Source: Thermococci archaeon (lineage in GTDB: Archaea; Methanobacteriota_B; Thermococci; Thermococcales; Thermococcaceae). Taken from it: a DNA stretch of 8,521 nt. The position numbers and the translations under genes are program-made. Where the stretch lies: assembly GCA_003663695.1 (NCBI GenBank), contig QMUB01000031.1, positions 1 to 8,521 of the forward strand, written 5' to 3'. The notes under the pieces were generated by a model. The model was not told the origin of the DNA. It ran no database searches and worked only from the letters and a program-made list of their open reading frames with translations. Below, one piece after another: positions 1-7,047 of the stretch. Positions within the stretch are counted from its first letter, which is position 1; each line of letters opens with the position of its first letter.

Positions 1-16
1 ATAATAAACTCTCAGG

Positions 17-1759
17 TCAAGGGGTGATTATTTTATCTCTTAGCATTTCCCTGCTTTTTTTGTCTTCTATCATGTTTAGAAAGACCTCCTTATCTCTAAA
101 AGGTCTCCTGGCAAGAATTTTTATGAGCCTCTTCCTTCCAATGCCGGGTATGTAGCTTAAAACTTTCGAATGCTCCCTGTTTATATCTATGGGCAGGGGG
201 ATTCCTGTTATGCTCCTAAAGCCGTGCCCAACTATCATGACATCATAGAATCTGTTGAGCTCCACTTCCTTTGGGATACCCACTATAAGAGGGTAGCTTC
301 CCATCTGCCTTCCATAAGTTAAGCCGTTGTCATAAATCTCTGCTCTCACATATCTTAAAACAGTTCCCACAGGAACAAGACGCTTGAGCATGGGAAAGTC
401 TATCTCATGCCTTATCTTGTACTTGTAATGTTTTGTCAGGGTTTTGTGCTTCTCTGTCTTTACTTTCTCCCTCATGTGCCATAAAGGAGTGTTCGGGAAC
501 ACAACAACCTGCCTGATGTTGATGCGCCTCAGAAGAAGCCCATCGTCTAAGATTCTCTTCAAAAATTCATAGGTGAGCTCATAGGTTTTTCTTGTCTCGC
601 CCGGAAGTCCGAAGAGTATGTTAATCCCTGGCAGCAGCCACGGCATTCCATTATAACCACGCTTTGCCCCGATTTCATTTAAAATCTTCACAGCTTCATA
701 AGTCTCTTCAGCTGTGGCGTTGAGATTGTTAAGCCTTGCAACTTTTGGATCAGCACTCTCCAGACCGAACGCCACAACATTTCCAGGAGTCCCATACCTT
801 ATCAGAGCCTTGGCTATCCTTATGCTCTCCTTAGGATAGTTGGCTATCACAGCAGGATTTGCATTGTCCACGTGGAGCGTCTTAACATGAGGAGCAACGT
901 TCCTAATACCCATAAAGAGCTTCTCAAGAGCATCTGGATTTGGAATGGGAACCCTCCCATCTGGTTTTGCCATGTAAGAAAAAATACAGCTCTGTCTGCC
1001 CACCCTAAAGTGTCTAACTCCTAGAGTATAGAGAATCTCTACCTCTTTTACAATATCCTCCACAGGTCTGTCTTCCACTTTCCTGTATCTCAAGGGCTCC
1101 GTACAGAAGGAACATCCTCCAATTCCAGCTGCCTTGGGACAGCCCCGCTGGCTCTCAATCTCCACCACGGGATAGTCCGGAAACTGCTTTACAATTTCGG
1201 CTCCTAGAATGGCATAATCCCTAAGTTCTTTATATGTTCTGAAGCGAAATGGATCCGCATCTGCAGGATTGGTTATAAAATCATATAGAAATGCCTCCAG
1301 ATCACCATAGACAATGTGATCAAAGATCTGATTTGCAAGTGCAAGCTCCTTCGAACCAATCTTTGTTCCTCCTTCATGAGCGGAGCCCATAAATGCCGGT
1401 CCACCAAGTATCTTTATTCCCTTGAAGGGTTTTATGAATTTGGAAACCTCCTCCACCTGAGAGGGCACGGCAGAGAGGTACTTTCCCGGTGTATGCAAAC
1501 CTCCTATGTATACTATTAAATCAGCCTTCTCCAGAATTTTCCGAGTCTCGAAAACATTTGGGGTCTTGTTTTTTGTTTTTATTCCATGTTCGCCTTCAAA
1601 GGTGAATCGGAGGTCATCTATGGTGAGGTAGAATATGCTGACATCTTTCCCAGCTTTCTTTAAGGCACCGTAGGCATATCTGGGGTATATTCCCAAGTAG
1701 GGAGGCACTCCAAGGCCCGCGGGTTCATCGGTGTAGCCATCGATTATAGCGACTATCAT
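17..1759 (-). CDS. Radical SAM protein with C-terminal helix-hairpin-helix (COG1031-like)
   Basis: This 580-residue protein is a radical SAM enzyme of unknown substrate, expected to be cytosolic and oxygen-sensitive. Residues 1-160 look like an alpha/beta, B12-binding-like domain, but I see no DxHxxG cobalamin motif. The iron-sulfur cysteines are C207, C216 and C219, spaced CX8CX2C instead of the usual CX3CX2C. FGLES (331-335) and FGLPGET (383-389) are typical radical SAM barrel motifs. Residues about 465-525 resemble a small TRAM-like beta barrel (inference). IPGIGRKRL near 537-545 is a helix-hairpin-helix, usually a nucleic-acid contact. This layout matches the archaeal family COG1031, which has no established reaction to my knowledge. 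The ATG start lacks a ribosome binding site, but a TATA box centred about 25 bases upstream supports leaderless translation. The gene lies after rsmA in a cluster of RNA-modification genes, so an RNA substrate is plausible but unproven. Confidence 0.9.
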   Translation of the reverse strand: MIVAIIDGYTDEPAGLGVPPYLGIYPRYAYGALKKAGKDVSIFYLTIDDLRFTFEGEHGIKTKNKTPNVFETRKILEKADLIVYIGGLHTPGKYLSAVPSQVEEVSKFIKPFKGIKILGGPAFMGSAHEGGTKIGSKELALANQIFDHIVYGDLEAFLYDFITNPADADPFRFRTYKELRDYAILGAEIVKQFPDYPVVEIESQRGCPKAAGIGGCSFCTEPLRYRKVEDRPVEDIVKEVEILYTLGVRHFRVGRQSCIFSYMAKPDGRVPIPNPDALEKLFMGIRNVAPHVKTLHVDNANPAVIANYPKESIRIAKALIRYGTPGNVVAFGLESADPKVARLNNLNATAEETYEAVKILNEIGAKRGYNGMPWLLPGINILFGLPGETRKTYELTYEFLKRILDDGLLLRRINIRQVVVFPNTPLWHMREKVKTEKHKTLTKHYKYKIRHEIDFPMLKRLVPVGTVLRYVRAEIYDNGLTYGRQMGSYPLIVGIPKEVELNRFYDVMIVGHGFRSITGIPLPIDINREHSKVLSYIPGIGRKRLIKILARRPFRDKEVFLNMIEDKKSREMLRDKIITP

Positions 1760-1780
1760 GTTTGGAAGTTGGAGGAGGGG

Positions 1781-1788
1781 TTTAAAAA
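1781..1788 (-). promoter_or_regulatory. TATA box of the radical SAM gene, leaderless promoter
   Basis: Read on the minus strand the box is TTTTTAAA, preceded by GCTGAA, a plausible BRE. Its centre is about 25 bases from the ATG at 1759, where archaeal transcription would be expected to begin, and the bases between are pyrimidine-rich with no Shine-Dalgarno match. The gene is therefore probably transcribed on its own and translated leaderless, not as part of the rsmA message. The box is nearly symmetric and could also fire rightward, towards about 1808-1811, but the rightward flank (GAGGGG) is a poor BRE. Confidence 0.55.
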
Positions 1789-1807
1789 TTCAGCGATGCT
1801 AGTACCC

Positions 1808-1881
1808 ATACTGTCGGGATAACTGGAGCACCACCTCCTGGCAGGGGGAGAACCAAACCGGCCTGCTTACCCTAACAGTAT
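1808..1881. repeat. Imperfect inverted repeat / candidate structured RNA after rsmA
   Basis: The arms ATACTGT (1808-1814) and ACAGTAT (1875-1881) are perfect reverse complements. Inside them GGG (1816-1818) pairs with CCC (1870-1872), TAA (1820-1822) with TTA (1867-1869), CTGG (1823-1826) with CCGG (1858-1861, one G-U), and CTCC (1835-1838) with GGAG (1847-1850). That is a long stem broken by internal loops and a five-base bulge (1862-1866). The centre is more GC-rich than the surrounding A/T-rich intergenic DNA, as is typical of structured RNAs in hyperthermophiles. The strand cannot be decided. The element fills most of the 130-base gap between rsmA and the radical SAM gene. It could be a small RNA, a processing or stability hairpin at the rsmA 3' end, or a regulatory site. 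The pairing is seen directly; the role is unknown. Confidence 0.45.
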
Positions 1882-1889
1882 CGGAGGAT

Positions 1890-2723
<834 letters not shown>

Positions 2724-3341
2724 CTAGCGGAAGAGTCTGTTGTGTCCGACGAAGAGTCTGTATTTGTCCTTTCCCTCTATTTCATCGAGCCCCCTCTTTG
2801 AGATCATCTTTACCGGATCTGGGAGTCCCTTTACTCTATGCTTCAGGTCTTCAAAGCTTTCAAATGGTTTGCTTTTTCTCTGCTCCAGTATCTCCCACAT
2901 ATGTTTTTTCCCTATTCCGGGTAGGAGTTCCAGGCTGTGAAGCCTGTTAGTTATTGGAGGTGCCATGTTGAAGAACTTGATGAAGTGCTCCTCATTCGCT
3001 TTTACTATCTCCTCTATCACGTATGGAAGCTCAGCCTTTGCCGTCGGGGTCAAATCGCTGTAGTAAATCTTTCTCTTTATCTTCAGAATCTTCTCCCTCA
3101 CTCCCTTGCCTATGAAAATCCTCTCATAAAGCATCAGATCGGTTTTGGGCACAACTTCAAGAAGTGTGAAAGCCTTTTCACCGATAACCTGAGCTAAGGG
3201 CTCTTTTTCAATAATCCTGTTGTGATCTATATCTACGTAGCCCAGGGGCATGTAATCCAGCACGTAAGCATAATCTTCATACTCTGCGTGCCTTATTTTC
3301 TTTTTATTCATGCTAGGTCCGTAAGATGGATATCCTCTCAT
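2724..3341 (-). CDS. DUF655 family protein, predicted nucleic-acid-binding (OB-fold plus helix-hairpin-helix)
   Basis: This 205-residue protein matches the archaeal DUF655 family (COG1491), predicted to bind nucleic acid; no reaction is established that I know of. The N-terminal part (about 20-95, from EYEDYAYVLDYMPLGY) is the likely OB-like beta domain. LELLPGIGKKHMWEILEQR (137-155) is a helix-hairpin-helix, followed by a basic C terminus. The frame opens at a GTG at 3368, but I place the start at the ATG at 3341. GGGGGAG (3347-3353) sits five bases upstream of it, and the TATA box at 3374-3382 puts transcription start near 3350-3357, downstream of the GTG. A start at Met11 is less likely. 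The neighbours are rpoF upstream and rsmA directly downstream, a gene order often kept in archaea, which suggests a job in ribosome biogenesis or RNA handling (inference). Confidence 0.88.
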   Translation of the reverse strand: MRGYPSYGPSMNKKKIRHAEYEDYAYVLDYMPLGYVDIDHNRIIEKEPLAQVIGEKAFTLLEVVPKTDLMLYERIFIGKGVREKILKIKRKIYYSDLTPTAKAELPYVIEEIVKANEEHFIKFFNMAPPITNRLHSLELLPGIGKKHMWEILEQRKSKPFESFEDLKHRVKGLPDPVKMISKRGLDEIEGKDKYRLFVGHNRLFR

Positions 3342-3373
3342 TGTTTCTCCCCCGAGAATTATACTCACTAACG

Positions 3374-3382
3374 CTTTTTATA
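3374..3382 (-). promoter_or_regulatory. TATA box for the DUF655-rsmA operon
   Basis: On the minus strand the sequence reads TATAAAAAG, preceded by ACAAAAG, an A-rich BRE-like element. The expected transcription start is about 3350-3357, giving a leader of roughly 10-15 bases with the GGGGGAG ribosome binding site near its 5' end. It follows directly on the rpoF terminator, so DUF655-rsmA appears to be a separate unit from pus10-rpl21e-rpoF. Confidence 0.7.
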
Positions 3383-3400
3383 CTTTTGTGCTGGGAGGGG

Positions 3401-3419
3401 ATAAAGGAAAAAAGAAGAG
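3401..3419 (-). terminator. T-rich terminator after rpoF
   Basis: Immediately after the rpoF TAG the minus strand reads CTCTTCTTTTTTCCTTTAT, a T-rich tract with a run of six T. Intrinsic termination in Thermococcales is directed by such oligo-T stretches with no need for a hairpin. Its position between the rpoF stop and the next TATA box supports the call. Confidence 0.6.
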
Positions 3420-3785
3420 CTACTCCTTTCTATACCCATCGAGAATTTTGACTATCTTCTCAGCCTCTTCCTTTGTGGGCATGTGCTCTTCCTTTGCGAA
3501 GATGATACGGATGTCAAAGTAATCTTCAGGCATTATGTCAACAAGCTTCGTTGCCATTCTATCGTCTATCCATTCAAAGGCTTCCATGAGCTTCTGCTTA
3601 ACTTCTTGAACTTTCTCAGGGCTTATTTTGCTAAACCTCTCCGTGTGCTCCAGACTAAGTCTTGCTTCATAGTGGAGGGGTTCCTCGGGATTTACCTTGA
3701 GGCCCTCCTCCAGCTCCTTCTTGAGTATAACCTGAGCCTCTGCAATGCTCACATATTTTTCATCAATTTTCTTTCTACCTATCAT
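3420..3785 (-). CDS. rpoF: DNA-directed RNA polymerase subunit Rpo4 (RpoF, Rpb4 homologue)
   Basis: This 121-residue protein is full length for archaeal Rpo4, which pairs with Rpo7 to form the RNA polymerase stalk that helps open complex formation, binds emerging RNA and affects termination. The N terminus (MIGRKK..YVSIAEAQVILKKEL) is the part expected to pack on Rpo7. The C-terminal helical HRDC-like half contains the KLVDIMPEDYFDIRIIFAKE segment (81-100) characteristic of the family. The ATG follows the rpl21e TGA by six bases. The only ribosome binding match is a short AAGTGA overlapping that stop, so translation probably depends on coupling to rpl21e. It is the last gene of the pus10-rpl21e-rpoF operon, followed by a T-rich terminator. 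Confidence 0.95.
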   Translation of the reverse strand: MIGRKKIDEKYVSIAEAQVILKKELEEGLKVNPEEPLHYEARLSLEHTERFSKISPEKVQEVKQKLMEAFEWIDDRMATKLVDIMPEDYFDIRIIFAKEEHMPTKEEAEKIVKILDGYRKE

Positions 3786-3791
3786 CTTGGG

Positions 3792-4085
3792 TCACTTTTG
3801 AGGTCTTAAATGAACGGGGTGGATGAAAAATGTCTTGCTCTTACCGCCGTCCATGAGCTGGACAACGTAGGCATCTCCCCTCCTTCCCACAACCGTTCCT
3901 GTTCTTCCGTGGAATCTCGGGTCCGGCATACCCTTATGGTAGCTTGGCTCGATAACTATGTGAACCCTCTGACCAACCTCAAACTCCCTCAGGAACCTCG
4001 TTAATGGAGGTAAACCTCTCCTCCTTGGATGTTTGCTCAGTTTACCTCTGGTTTTCCTCCTTGGTGTGTGTGCCTTTTGAACCAT
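3792..4085 (-). CDS. rpl21e: Large-subunit ribosomal protein L21e
   Basis: This 97-residue protein is the archaeal/eukaryotic L21e of the 50S subunit. It has a basic N-terminal tail ([20 protein letters not shown]) followed by an SH3-like barrel with the family segments [30 protein letters not shown] and FIHPVHLRP. The frame can be opened at a TTG at 4091, but the ATG at 4085 gives the standard MVQKAH start and lies five bases after a strong GAGGTGAT ribosome binding site, so I use it. The first 44 bases overlap the 3' end of pus10 in another frame. The overlap and the buried ribosome binding site imply cotranscription with pus10, and rpoF follows after six bases. Confidence 0.97.
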   Translation of the reverse strand: MVQKAHTPRRKTRGKLSKHPRRRGLPPLTRFLREFEVGQRVHIVIEPSYHKGMPDPRFHGRTGTVVGRRGDAYVVQLMDGGKSKTFFIHPVHLRPQK

Positions 4086-5244
4086 CTTCAATCACCTCTA
4101 CATTTACCACATCTAAAGCTTCACATACGGCACTCTTGCCGATTATTTCAGATACGGACGGGGTCGTTCGCCCCATATCTCCCGATATAAGCTCCTTTAT
4201 GTACAAACCGCCTTCGCAAAATATTCTCAGCTTAAGGTGTTTTCCATCAATCACTTTGCCACTCACTTTATAAACTTTTCTAACACGCGTCAAATCGCTT
4301 CTCCTCTTTAAAACCCTTTGAGGCGTTTTTTGTACAATCTCTGCACCTCCAAGCCTCTGGACGATTTTCCTTAGATCCGCCCCGTTCACCCCTTCCTCCA
4401 CATAAACCAGGGCTTCGTACTCCTTATCATGCCTCTCGCTCAGCAATCGCTCCATTTCCTCCCGGGTGGCGAACCTTAAATCAAAAACTTCAATCTTTCC
4501 GCTTTTGCCAATCTCCTCCGCGATTTTCTCCAAATTCGCGTGTCTTTTTTTGGCTCTCTTAATCTCAACGAAAAAGGGTCTTCCGTTTCCAAGCATCCTG
4601 ACATCAATATCCTCCCTCCCGGCGCCGTGAAAAACCGCCTTCCCTTTAAAAGCATTCCCAAAGGGTTTGCATATTATCGAGGCAACACTCTCGCCGTATC
4701 CCTTAAGGGGAGTTTGAGGCATGCCCCTCACGAGTTTCCTGTAGCGACCGTAGACATATACGGGCTTTATCTCAATTCTAACCTTCTCCTTGTAGGGATC
4801 TATTATGAATTTAACATCCGGATTTTTCCTGTTGACCTTTTTATTAAGCTTCCTCTCCAGAATTTTCCCCACTTCCCTGTTAAATTCTCGGTTTATGGGT
4901 TCCCAATATAACCCAAATTTCTCAAAAATTTCCTTCTCCCTGTTCAGGATTTCCTCTGGAAAACTGGAGCCGACCAAAAAAGTCTCAAATTCCAGCATTT
5001 TTGCTTTGTCTATACAAAGCAAAGCGTAATCCTCAAGTCTGTCAAATATACCTCCGCATATCTCGCATTCTTCTTCTTTCAGGGGTTTCTTTTCCTCAAG
5101 TGCTCTCTCCATATTCAGCACAAACCTTATAGCTCTCCCCCTTTCCTCATTACTTCCCTTTCCAAGCTTTGCAAACCCCCTTCCAAGGCAATGGTTGCAC
5201 AGTTTATGCTTCTCAAGAACCTCTGCGGCTTTCTCTATTATCAT
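4042..5244 (-). CDS. pus10: tRNA pseudouridine(54/55) synthase Pus10
   Basis: Archaeal Pus10 isomerises U55, and in many species U54, in the T-loop of tRNA. The 400-residue frame shows the N-terminal metal-binding CNHC and CEIC pairs (16-19 and 60-63), a THUMP-containing region in the following 150 residues or so, and the catalytic loop [14 protein letters not shown] (206-219). The aspartate right after GRE (D212) is the expected nucleophile. RPFFVEIK and the C-terminal [17 protein letters not shown] segment are also typical. The frame can open at an ATG at 5259, but that codon is only seven bases from a TATA box and has no ribosome binding site. The ATG at 5244 has GGTGG five bases upstream and gives a conventional MIIEKA start. 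The last residues (about [13 protein letters not shown]) are encoded in DNA shared with rpl21e. It is the first gene of the pus10-rpl21e-rpoF operon. Confidence 0.93.
   Translation of the reverse strand: MIIEKAAEVLEKHKLCNHCLGRGFAKLGKGSNEERGRAIRFVLNMERALEEKKPLKEEECEICGGIFDRLEDYALLCIDKAKMLEFETFLVGSSFPEEILNREKEIFEKFGLYWEPINREFNREVGKILERKLNKKVNRKNPDVKFIIDPYKEKVRIEIKPVYVYGRYRKLVRGMPQTPLKGYGESVASIICKPFGNAFKGKAVFHGAGREDIDVRMLGNGRPFFVEIKRAKKRHANLEKIAEEIGKSGKIEVFDLRFATREEMERLLSERHDKEYEALVYVEEGVNGADLRKIVQRLGGAEIVQKTPQRVLKRRSDLTRVRKVYKVSGKVIDGKHLKLRIFCEGGLYIKELISGDMGRTTPSVSEIIGKSAVCEALDVVNVEVIEDGSKGTHTKEENQR
4092..4099 (-). promoter_or_regulatory. Ribosome binding site of rpl21e inside pus10
   Basis: GAGGTGAT on the minus strand is a strong match to the complement of the archaeal 16S rRNA 3' end and stands five bases before the ATG at 4085. 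It decides the start in favour of that ATG over the TTG at 4091, which abuts it. The same bases code for the VEVIED stretch near the Pus10 C terminus, so two constraints act on them. Confidence 0.8.
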
Positions 5245-5260
5245 ATCCCCCACCAACATG

Positions 5261-5288
5261 TATTTATAATGCTCCCAGGGATTATTAA
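5261..5288. promoter_or_regulatory. Compact divergent promoter between pus10 and the HTH/zinc-ribbon gene
   Basis: Only 43 bases (5245-5287) separate the two start codons. TATTTATAAT (5261-5270) is a near-symmetric TATA element about 22 bases from each start, and ATTATTAA (5281-5288) could be a second box for pus10 (TTAATAAT on its strand). The first element suits leaderless transcription of the rightward gene. For pus10 either box is possible; the second would give a leader of about 13 bases containing GGTGG. Which box serves which gene cannot be settled from sequence. Confidence 0.5.
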
Positions 5289-5590
5289 TGATGCCTATGA
5301 TGACAAGAAGGCAGAAGATAATAAAGCTTTTGGAGGAGAGAGATTACAGCGTGAGTGAACTTGCCCTGCTGCTTGACATGCGAGGTAAAGGAAGCTCTAA
5401 AATTATACTCGAAGACCTCAGGGCAATTTCAAAAACCCTTAAGCGTGAGGGAAAAGTTCTTTTGATACAGCCAGCCCGGTGCAGAAACTGCGGTTTTATC
5501 TTTAAACCTGAAATAAAAGTCCCATCCAAATGCCCAAAGTGCCGCTCTACATGGATTGAAGAGCCAAGGTTTAGGATATCCCTCAAGTAG
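5288..5590 (+). CDS. HTH domain plus zinc-ribbon protein, predicted transcription regulator (COG3357-like)
   Basis: This 100-residue protein has an N-terminal winged-helix-like segment (about 6-60: RRQKIIKLLEERDYSVSELA, then LEDLRAISKTLKREGKVLLI). It is followed by a zinc ribbon with cysteine pairs C65-C68 (CRNC) and C82-C85 (CPKC). This matches the archaeal family of predicted regulators that join an HTH to a zinc ribbon. The DNA target and signal are unknown, and a role other than repression or activation is possible. Four ATGs lie in the first five codons (5288, 5291, 5297, 5300). The TATA box centred near 5266 and the absence of a ribosome binding site favour leaderless translation from one of the first two. 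It is divergent to pus10 and shares its promoter region, so control of that operon or self-control is an attractive but unproven idea. Confidence 0.87.
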   Translation: MMPMMTRRQKIIKLLEERDYSVSELALLLDMRGKGSSKIILEDLRAISKTLKREGKVLLIQPARCRNCGFIFKPEIKVPSKCPKCRSTWIEEPRFRISLK

Positions 5591-5595
5591 ATTGT

Positions 5596-5612
5596 CATTT
5601 CTCTAAATTTTA
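5596..5612 (+). terminator. Possible T-rich terminator after the HTH/zinc-ribbon gene
   Basis: The tract CATTTCTCTAAATTTTA begins six bases after the TAG stop and is T-rich, but its longest T run is only four. It would separate this gene from gatD, which has its own promoter downstream. The match is weak. Confidence 0.3.
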
Positions 5613-5655
5613 TCCGTTCCAGGCGTTCATTCTTGTCATCTGTTCAACCTCAAAG

Positions 5656-5664
5656 TTTATATTA
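5656..5664 (+). promoter_or_regulatory. TATA box of the gatD-gatE operon
   Basis: TTTATATTA is preceded by CTCAAAG, a good BRE-like flank. The predicted start is about 5685-5688, leaving a leader of about 35-38 bases that includes the GGAGGT ribosome binding site of gatD. A second TATA-like element, TATAAAAT at 5690-5697, lies nearer the gene with a poorer BRE and would give an almost leaderless transcript. The rest of the 132-base gap (5591-5722) shows no gene. Confidence 0.55.
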
Positions 5665-5710
5665 AGTGGCCGTAAAGTATTGGCAGAGCTATAAAATTGA
5701 CTTCATCGTC

Positions 5711-5716
5711 GGAGGT
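5711..5716 (+). promoter_or_regulatory. Ribosome binding site deciding the gatD start
   Basis: GGAGGT stands six bases before the ATG at 5723 and is a strong archaeal Shine-Dalgarno match. It rules in favour of this ATG over the upstream in-frame GTG at 5666, which overlaps the end of the TATA region. Confidence 0.8.
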
Positions 5717-5722
5717 ATTAGC

Positions 5723-7042
5723 ATGAGAAGGATAGAGCGCTTTATGAAAGAGAAGGGAATTAATGTGGGTGATTATGTCAGGGTTATAGAAAGGGAGAAT
5801 GGAAACAGTGTGGAGTATGAGGGAATTGTTATGATGCCCTACGAACTCTCAAGCGGTGAGACCCTCACGCTGAAGCTCGACAATGGATACAATATTGGAA
5901 TCTTGGTTGATCAGATCCTTGATGTTCAGATTATCGAGAGGGCGGAGCCAAAGGGGACTAAAACATTTAAGAACATCCTTCCCAAGAGAAGAGAGCTTCC
6001 AAATGTAACAATCTTCGGAACAGGGGGTACTATAGCATCCAAAATCGATTATAAAACGGGAGCTGTACACGCCGCATTCACCGCGGAAGAACTTGCAATG
6101 GCAGTTCCCGAGATATTTGACATAGCAAACATAACCCCCAAGCTCCTCTTCAACATACTGAGCGAGGACATGACACTAGAATATTGGATTAAAATAGCAC
6201 ATGAAGTTGCAAATGCATTAAATAGTGGGGAAGATGGTGTGGTGATAGGGCACGGGACAGACACGATGGGCTACACCGCTGCAGCGCTTAGCTTTATGCT
6301 ACGCGATTTGGGGAAGCCCGTAATTCTCGTGGGATCTCAGAGGAGCAGTGATAGACCATCAAGTGATGCAGCTATGAACTTAACGTGCTCCACGAGGATG
6401 GCAACGGCAGATTTTGGAGAAGTCGCCATAGTCATGCATGGAGAGACGGGAGATACCTACTGCCTGGCACATAGGGGAACCAAAGCCAGAAAGATGCACA
6501 CATCCAGAAGGGACGCCTTTAGGAGCATAAATGACGTTCCGATAGCCAGGATATGGGCGAATGGTGAGATTGAATTCCTTAGGGAAGACTACCGGAGAAG
6601 GAGCGAGAGTGAGGTTTGGGTGGATGACAAAATGGAAGAAAAGGTCGCTCTTATCAAATCATTCCCGGGTATGCAGGGTGAGATAATAGATTTCTTCGTT
6701 GATAAGGGTTATAAGGGGCTTGTAATCGAAGGGACTGGACTTGGACACACCCCCACATATGTGATAGATGCTATAAAGAGAGCAACAGAGGAGGGCATTG
6801 CAGTTTGCATAACCAGTCAGTGCCTCTATGGAAGGGTCAACCTGAACGTTTACTCCACTGGAAGAAAACTTCTCAAGGCGGGCGTTATACCGTGCGAGGA
6901 CATGCTCCCCGAGACGGCTTATGTGAAGCTCATGTGGGTCTTGGGACACACTGCGGACATGAACGAGGTCAAACGCATGATGCTCACGAACTATGCCGGG
7001 GAGATAACTCCATATACGAGGTTTGATACATATCTGAGGTGA
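5723..7042 (+). CDS. gatD: Glutamyl-tRNA(Gln) amidotransferase subunit D (GatD)
   Basis: GatD is the asparaginase-type glutaminase half of the archaeal amidotransferase. It releases ammonia from an amide donor and passes it to GatE for conversion of Glu-tRNA(Gln) to Gln-tRNA(Gln). The 439-residue length fits the family. Residues 1-90 form the small N-terminal beta domain found in GatD. The asparaginase fold begins at about 94 with [11 protein letters not shown], whose Thr after GG (T103) is the expected nucleophile. HGTDTMGYT (177-185) supplies the second Thr-Asp pair (T179, D180), and [16 protein letters not shown] (251-266) holds the catalytic lysine, probably K257 by its spacing to DAF. 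The frame extends upstream to a GTG at 5666, but GGAGGT before the ATG at 5723 fixes the start. Its TGA lies five bases before gatE and overlaps the gatE ribosome binding site, so the two are coupled. Confidence 0.97.
   Translation: MRRIERFMKEKGINVGDYVRVIERENGNSVEYEGIVMMPYELSSGETLTLKLDNGYNIGILVDQILDVQIIERAEPKGTKTFKNILPKRRELPNVTIFGTGGTIASKIDYKTGAVHAAFTAEELAMAVPEIFDIANITPKLLFNILSEDMTLEYWIKIAHEVANALNSGEDGVVIGHGTDTMGYTAAALSFMLRDLGKPVILVGSQRSSDRPSSDAAMNLTCSTRMATADFGEVAIVMHGETGDTYCLAHRGTKARKMHTSRRDAFRSINDVPIARIWANGEIEFLREDYRRRSESEVWVDDKMEEKVALIKSFPGMQGEIIDFFVDKGYKGLVIEGTGLGHTPTYVIDAIKRATEEGIAVCITSQCLYGRVNLNVYSTGRKLLKAGVIPCEDMLPETAYVKLMWVLGHTADMNEVKRMMLTNYAGEITPYTRFDTYLR
7036..7042 (+). promoter_or_regulatory. 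Ribosome binding site of gatE overlapping the gatD stop
   Basis: GAGGTGA ends in the TGA stop of gatD and lies five bases before the gatE ATG. This allows a terminating ribosome to reload directly, consistent with the matched amounts needed for the GatDE complex. Confidence 0.8.
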
Positions 7043-7047
7043 GAAAG

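Noticed and set aside
1316..1519. Plus-strand open frame of 67 codons
   Set aside because: It lies wholly within the well-supported radical SAM gene, has no ribosome binding site or recognisable motif, and is a shadow frame. The same holds for the other frames opposite rsmA, DUF655, rpoF, pus10, gatD and gatE.
1791..1812. Box C/D small RNA, suggested by GCGATGC on the plus strand and CTGA on the minus strand
   Set aside because: There is no proper RTGATGA box C paired with a CTGA box D in the same strand and spacing, and no C'/D' pair.
1808..1881. H/ACA guide RNA, suggested by ACA trinucleotides next to a stem on both strands
   Set aside because: I could not find a K-turn or K-loop with tandem G-A pairs, and the distance from a plausible pseudouridylation pocket to ACA is too short. 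Kept only as an unassigned hairpin.
3342..3368. N-terminal extension of the DUF655 protein from a GTG
   Set aside because: The TATA box at 3374-3382 would start transcription downstream of this GTG, and GGGGGAG precedes the ATG at 3341.
4476..4661. Minus-strand open frame of 61 codons within pus10
   Set aside because: It is out of frame inside the Pus10 catalytic region with no ribosome binding site; the protein shows only low-complexity basic content.
5245..5259. Five-residue N-terminal extension of Pus10 from the ATG at 5259
   Set aside because: There is no ribosome binding site before it and a TATA element lies immediately upstream. The ATG at 5244 has GGTGG at good spacing.
5666..5722. 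N-terminal extension of GatD from a GTG
   Set aside because: The GTG is within a base or two of the TATA box and has no ribosome binding site, whereas the ATG at 5723 has GGAGGT and gives the usual GatD length.
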